Assembly (NCBI GenBank): GCA_036555745.1
Contig: DATBKV010000048.1
Span: 1-34,263, forward strand
Origin: VAZQ01 sp036555745
GTDB taxonomy: Bacteria; Pseudomonadota; Alphaproteobacteria; Rhizobiales; Xanthobacteraceae
Length of the DNA stretch: 34,263 bases
Direction: 5' to 3'
Below are positions 30,983-34,263 of this stretch, piece after piece. The first letter of the stretch is position 1. Every line of letters starts with the position of its first letter. A program made the position numbers and the translations under genes. The notes below the pieces were generated by a model that worked only from the letters and a program-made list of their open reading frames with translations, had not been told where the DNA came from and ran no database searches.

Positions 30983-32101
30983 TCACAGCCGCAAGGCGGC
31001 CTCGGGCGGCGTGAACTTGAGCTTGAGTGCCCCGGCTACCGCCCGGTGCGTGATCTTGCCCTCGTAGACGTTGAGGCCGTTGCGCAGATGCGGGTCCTCG
31101 CCGAGCGCCCGGCGATAGCCCTTGTCCGCGAGCGCGAGCACGAACGGCAGAGTGCCGTTGTTGAGCGCGAAGGTGGAGGTGCGGGCGACCGCACCCGGCA
31201 TGTTGGTGACGCAATAGTGCACGACCTCGTCGACGACGTAGGTCGGCACTGAATGCGTCGTCGGCCGCGAGGTCTCGGCGCAGCCGCCCTGATCAATCGC
31301 GATGTCGACGATGACCGCGCCCGCCTTCATCGCCTTCACCGTCGCGGCGGTGATCAGCTTCGGCGCGGCCGCGCCGGGTATCAGCACCGACGCGATCACC
31401 AGATCGGCGCGGCGGCACAGCGTCTCGACCGCGTCGCTGGTCGAGAACACCGTGCGCACCCGCGCACCGAGCTGGTTGGAAACGCGGCGCAACACATCCG
31501 GATTGCGGTCGACGACGGTGACGGTCGCGCCCATGCCCGCGCTGATCAGGGCGGCGTGGCTGCCGGCGACCCCGCCACCGAGGACGACGACGTCGGCCGG
31601 CGGCACGCCGGGGACGCCGCCGAGCAGCACGCCGCGGCCGCCATTCTCCTTCTCCAGGCAGCGAGCGCCCACGTGCGGCGCCATGCGCCCGGCGACTTCC
31701 GACATCGGCATCAGCAGCGGCAGGGTGCCCTGCGGGCTTGTTACCGTCTCGTAGGCGATGGCGATGACGCCCGAGGCCATGAGATCGGCGGTCTGCTGCG
31801 GGTCGGCGGCGAGATGCAGATAGGTGAACAGGACCTGTTCGCGGCGCAGCTTGTTGCGCTCCACCGCGAGCGGCTCCTTGACCTTTACGATCAGCTCGCC
31901 GCGCCCGTAGATCGCATCCGCGTCGGGCACGATCTCGGCGCCGACCGCCCGGTAATCGGCGTCGGCGAGGCCGGCGCCAATCCCGGCCCCGGCCTCGACC
32001 ATGACGTGGTGCCCGTTTCTGACGAGCTCGCGCACGGTCGAAGGAATGAGCCCGACGCGATATTCGCTGTCCTTGATTTCCTTCGGCACGCCGACCAGCA
32101 T
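30983..32101 (-). CDS. ald: Alanine dehydrogenase
   Basis: This 372-residue cytosolic enzyme interconverts L-alanine and pyruvate plus ammonium with NAD. It begins MLVGVPKEIKDSEYRVGLIP. Active-site residues known from the Mycobacterium enzyme are at identical positions: Arg15, Lys75 (VKVKEPL) and His96 (TYLHLAAD). The NAD-binding loop is VVVLGGGVAGSHAA (about 170-183), followed by the family stretch SVLIPGAAAPKLIT. Length matches the family. It links alanine catabolism to pyruvate and nitrogen supply. A 7-bp dyad about 30 bases upstream of the ATG (32131-32149) is a possible operator; Lrp/AsnC-type AldR often controls ald in this group, but no aldR is in the window. Confidence 0.96.
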   Translation of the reverse strand: MLVGVPKEIKDSEYRVGLIPSTVRELVRNGHHVMVEAGAGIGAGLADADYRAVGAEIVPDADAIYGRGELIVKVKEPLAVERNKLRREQVLFTYLHLAADPQQTADLMASGVIAIAYETVTSPQGTLPLLMPMSEVAGRMAPHVGARCLEKENGGRGVLLGGVPGVPPADVVVLGGGVAGSHAALISAGMGATVTVVDRNPDVLRRVSNQLGARVRTVFSTSDAVETLCRRADLVIASVLIPGAAAPKLITAATVKAMKAGAVIVDIAIDQGGCAETSRPTTHSVPTYVVDEVVHYCVTNMPGAVARTSTFALNNGTLPFVLALADKGYRRALGEDPHLRNGLNVYEGKITHRAVAGALKLKFTPPEAALRL

Positions 32102-32130
32102 GAAAGCGATCCCGCATCTTTCATTGTTGC

Positions 32131-32149
32131 GCCGGAATCAAGTTCCGGC
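32131..32149. promoter_or_regulatory. Inverted repeat in the ald leader
   Basis: GCCGGAA and TTCCGGC are separated by TCAAG, lying 30-48 bases upstream of the ald ATG (32101). It may be an operator for an unlinked regulator or a leader hairpin. The divergent cbpA-like gene starts 137 bases further right. Confidence 0.3.
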
Positions 32150-32285
32150 CGCCGAATTCTATGTGCGCCGACCACTTTTGTCGCCATTGTCGGGGCTGGC
32201 GCCGACGCGGCAAGGCTCGCCGCCTTGATTTCCGCCACCGCCTCGCGTTCCTTAGCGCCTGCAAGCAAGCCAACAGGAGCGCCAC

Positions 32286-33197
32286 GTGAGCGAGGATCCC
32301 TACGCTGTCCTGGGCGTGAAGCCGGAGGCGACGCAGGACGAGATCCGCAAGGCCTACCGCCAGCTGGCGAAGAAGCTGCACCCGGACCTCAATCCCGGCG
32401 ATCGCAAAGCGGAGGAGAAGTTCAAGCAGGTCTCGGCGGCCTACGACCTGGTCGGCGATCCCGAGAAGCGCGCGCGCTTCGACCGCGGCGAGATCGACGC
32501 CGCCGGCAACGAGCGGCCGCGCGAGCGCTACTATCGCGACTTCCACGGCGCCGGCGCGGAGGCCCATCCCTACAGCGACGCCAGCGGCTACGCCGATTTC
32601 GTCGACTCGGAGGACATCCTCAGGGAGATGTTCGGCCGCCGCGGCGGCGCGCAGTTCCGCATGCGCGGACAGGACGCGCTCTACCGGCTTCCGGTCGCGT
32701 TCCTCGAGGCCGTGAACGGCACAACCAAGCGCATCACGCTGCCCGACGGCGGCACCCTCGACGTGATCATTCCCGCCGGCACCAAGGACCAGCAGGTGCT
32801 GCGGCTGCGCGGCAAGGGCGGCCCCGGGATCGGCGGCGGGGAACCAGGCGACGCCCTGGTTGAGATCGCGGTCGAGCCCCACAGGTTCTTCACGCGCAAG
32901 GGCGACGACATCCACCTGGAATTGCCGATCAGCCTGTCGGAGGCCGTGCTCGGAACGAAGCTCGACGTGCCCACCCCGACCGGGCCGGTGCGCATGACCG
33001 TGCCCAAAGGGGCGAATACCGGCACGGTGCTGCGCCTGCGCGGCAAGGGCGCGCAGCGCGGCGACAAGAGCCACGGCGACGAGTACGTCACCCTCAAGGT
33101 CGTGCTCCCGGAGCAGCCCGATTCCGAGCTCGAGGAATTTGCCCAGCGCTGGAAGGCGGGCCAGGAGCAGAACCCCCGCCGGCATCTGGAGGCGTGA
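32286..33197 (+). CDS. cbpA: DnaJ C-terminal domain protein (CbpA-like co-chaperone)
   Basis: This is a 303-residue cytosolic J-domain co-chaperone of DnaK. The J domain occupies residues 1-70 (DPYAVLGVKPEATQDEIRKA, HPD at 32-34). A short linker without the long Gly/Phe region or the zinc-finger repeats of DnaJ follows, and then two C-terminal substrate-binding beta domains (about 125-285; PVAFLEAVNGTTKRITLPDG, VLRLRGKGGPG, VLRLRGKGAQRG). This is the CbpA layout. The start is GTG 32286, with AGGAG (32275-32279) 6 bases upstream. The stop abuts the start of a CbpM-like gene, the known partner that blocks the J domain, which strengthens the identification. It is divergent from ald. Confidence 0.92.
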   Translation: MSEDPYAVLGVKPEATQDEIRKAYRQLAKKLHPDLNPGDRKAEEKFKQVSAAYDLVGDPEKRARFDRGEIDAAGNERPRERYYRDFHGAGAEAHPYSDASGYADFVDSEDILREMFGRRGGAQFRMRGQDALYRLPVAFLEAVNGTTKRITLPDGGTLDVIIPAGTKDQQVLRLRGKGGPGIGGGEPGDALVEIAVEPHRFFTRKGDDIHLELPISLSEAVLGTKLDVPTPTGPVRMTVPKGANTGTVLRLRGKGAQRGDKSHGDEYVTLKVVLPEQPDSELEEFAQRWKAGQEQNPRRHLEA

Positions 33198-33497
33198 ATG
33201 ATCTCGCTACAGGAATTCTTGCTGCGTGCGCACCTCGAGCACCGCTCGCTCGAGGCCTGGATCGCCGCCGGCTGGCTGATCCCGCCGCAGACCGGGCCGG
33301 AACCGATGTTCTCCGACGTCGACCTGGCGCGCGCGCAACTCATTCGCGACCTGCGCGAGGATCTCGGCGTGAATGACGAGGGCATCTCCGTCGTCCTGCA
33401 CCTGCTCGACCAGATGCACGGCCTGCGCCGGAGCATGCAGGATCTGCTCGATGAGATGCGGAACTCGCAGGTCCGACGACCACTGTCGGAGGACTGA
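33198..33497 (+). CDS. cbpM: CbpM-like chaperone modulator (MerR_2-type)
   Basis: This is a 99-residue cytosolic helical protein beginning MISLQEFLLRAHLEHRSLEA and containing WIAAGWLIPPQ and FSDVDLARAQLIRDLREDLGVNDEGI, the pattern of CbpM/MerR_2 proteins. In E. coli, CbpM binds the J domain of CbpA and restrains its activity and DNA binding. The ATG directly follows the cbpA stop (TGA then ATG, no gap), so translation is almost certainly coupled and the two proteins are made together. Length is the family norm. A 48-base gap separates its stop from the convergent pntB gene. Confidence 0.87.
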   Translation: MISLQEFLLRAHLEHRSLEAWIAAGWLIPPQTGPEPMFSDVDLARAQLIRDLREDLGVNDEGISVVLHLLDQMHGLRRSMQDLLDEMRNSQVRRPLSED

Positions 33498-33545
33498 TGG
33501 CGTGGCAATCGCTCGCTGTGCATCATCGGGCGCCCGAAATCGGAC

Positions 33546-34263
33546 TCACAGCGCCTTGACGATCTCCTCCGTCATCTTCTTGGCGTCGCCGAACAGCATC
33601 ATGGTGTTGTCGCGATAGAACAGCGTGTTGTCGATCCCCGCATAGCCCGACGACAGCGAGCGCTTCGAGAACATCACCGTGCCGGCCTTCCAGACCTCGA
33701 GCACCGGCATGCCGTAGATCGGCGAGGACGGATCCTCCTTCGCCGCGGGATTGGTGACGTCGTTGGCGCCGATGACGAAGGCGACGTCGGCCTGCGCGAA
33801 CTCCGAGTTGATGTCCTCGAGCTCGAACACCTCGTCGTAGGGTACGTTGGCCTCGGCCAGCAGCACGTTCATGTGGCCCGGCATGCGCCCGGCGACCGGG
33901 TGGATCGCATACTTCACCGTGACCCCGTCCTTCTTCAGCAGATCCGCCATCTCGCGCAACGCGTGCTGCGCCTGCGCCACCGCCATGCCGTAGCCCGGCA
34001 CGATGATGACCGAGCGCGCGTTCTTCATGATGAACGCCGCGTCCTCGGCGCTGCCCGACTTGACCGCGCGGTCGCCGCCCGGGCCGCCGGCCGCCGCCGC
34101 CCCGCCCTCGGTGCCGAAGCCGCCCAGGATCACGTTGAAGATCGAGCGGTTCATGCCCTTGCACATGATGTAGCTCAGGATCGCGCCGCTGCTGCCGACC
34201 AGCGCGCCGGTGATGATGAGCAGGTCGTTCGACAGCATGAAGCCCGCGGCGGCCGCCGCCCAG
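33546..34263 (-). CDS. pntB: NAD(P) transhydrogenase subunit beta, C-terminal part (cut by window edge)
   Basis: About 238 C-terminal residues of PntB are present; the N-terminal half runs off the right edge (the full protein is about 460 residues). Visible are the last membrane helices (AAAGFMLSNDLLIITGALVG, GAILSYIMCKGMNRS) and the NADP-binding domain III: VIIVPGYGMAVAQAQHALRE, VKYAIHPVAGRMPGHMNVLL, and ADVAFVIGANDVTNPAA, with MLFGDAKKMTEEIVKAL at the end. The enzyme uses the proton gradient to transfer hydride from NADH to NADP in the inner membrane. pntA should lie upstream, to the right of the window. An Ala/Gly-rich linker precedes domain III, as usual. No defect is seen in the visible part. 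Confidence 0.96.
   Translation of the reverse strand, partial: WAAAAAGFMLSNDLLIITGALVGSSGAILSYIMCKGMNRSIFNVILGGFGTEGGAAAAGGPGGDRAVKSGSAEDAAFIMKNARSVIIVPGYGMAVAQAQHALREMADLLKKDGVTVKYAIHPVAGRMPGHMNVLLAEANVPYDEVFELEDINSEFAQADVAFVIGANDVTNPAAKEDPSSPIYGMPVLEVWKAGTVMFSKRSLSSGYAGIDNTLFYRDNTMMLFGDAKKMTEEIVKAL

Noticed and set aside
32224..32255. Heat-shock (sigma-32) promoter for cbpA
   Set aside because: CTTG and CCTTAG are present, but their spacing (22 bases) is far from the sigma-32 norm.
31253..32285. Long plus-strand frame running into the cbpA region
   Set aside because: It is antisense to ald and then out of frame with cbpA; the composition is shadow-like.
1..34263. tRNA, rRNA, CRISPR, insertion sequence, prophage or defence genes
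   Set aside because: No T-loop-like GTTCGANTCC with a matching acceptor stem, no regular direct-repeat array, and no transposase, integrase, nuclease or toxin-antitoxin frame was recognised by eye on either strand.

Overview
The window is about 34 kb of GC-rich bacterial chromosome that reads as an alphaproteobacterium of the order Hyphomicrobiales (Bradyrhizobiaceae/Xanthobacteraceae type). The reasons are a Rhizobiales-type ribosomal protein S21 with a long C-terminal tail, paired YdcH/DUF465 genes, small secreted proteins ending in the CWYW...YWDFC style, several Bug/TctC binding proteins, and intergenic repeats of kinds I recall from Bradyrhizobium relatives. This placement is inference; there is no rRNA or other strong taxonomic marker. 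Thirty-five coding genes are supported, two of them cut by the window edges (a GMC oxidoreductase on the left and pntB on the right). I see no tRNA, rRNA, CRISPR array, transposase, integrase or phage gene.

Layout. 1-4.1 kb: small-molecule metabolism (GMC oxidoreductase, orphan Bug binding protein, cupin, glutathione S-transferase). 4.1-7.5 kb: a small helical protein and a His/Ala/Arg-repeat secreted protein flanking a perfect CRP-type palindrome, then an 827-bp gene-free stretch of dispersed repeats, then an MmgE/PrpD protein. 7.5-8.3 kb: a YqjI-like PadR regulator preceded by three GATATATC boxes. 8.4-12.4 kb: three more orphan Bug proteins and two DUF465 genes. 12.4-17.4 kb: a tetR-MFP-RND efflux operon with a dispersed repeat between the adaptor and pump genes. 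17.6-19.3 kb: purE behind a near-consensus sigma-70 promoter, a Gly/Tyr-rich secreted protein, and rpsU. 19.5-25.1 kb: secreted hypothetical protein, YbaK-like deacylase, FAD monooxygenase, DUF2380-like plus cupin pair, methyltransferase, alpha/beta hydrolase. 25.1-30.9 kb: MHS-type transporter, exported phosphodiesterase, HD phosphohydrolase, and a Tat-exported metallophosphoesterase with a cupredoxin. 31.0-34.3 kb: alanine dehydrogenase, cbpA-cbpM chaperone pair, and the C-terminal half of pntB.

How the parts work together. Clear co-transcribed units are tetR-MFP-RND (4-base ATGA overlap, then a 99-base gap), cbpA-cbpM (stop and start abut), metallophosphoesterase-cupredoxin (8-base gap) and cupin-DUF2380 (41-base gap). 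Convergent pairs are often separated by perfect hairpins that probably terminate both sides (1563-1580, 10186-10215, 30947-30976). Most other genes are single metabolic units.

I do not see an obvious new defence or mobile system. The parts most worth following up are the triple-box PadR control region, the repeat-filled spacer at 5.4-6.2 kb with a possible small-RNA promoter, the apparent break-up of a ydcH-ydcH-purE-purK-rpsU neighbourhood, and the exported metallophosphoesterase/cupredoxin pair.
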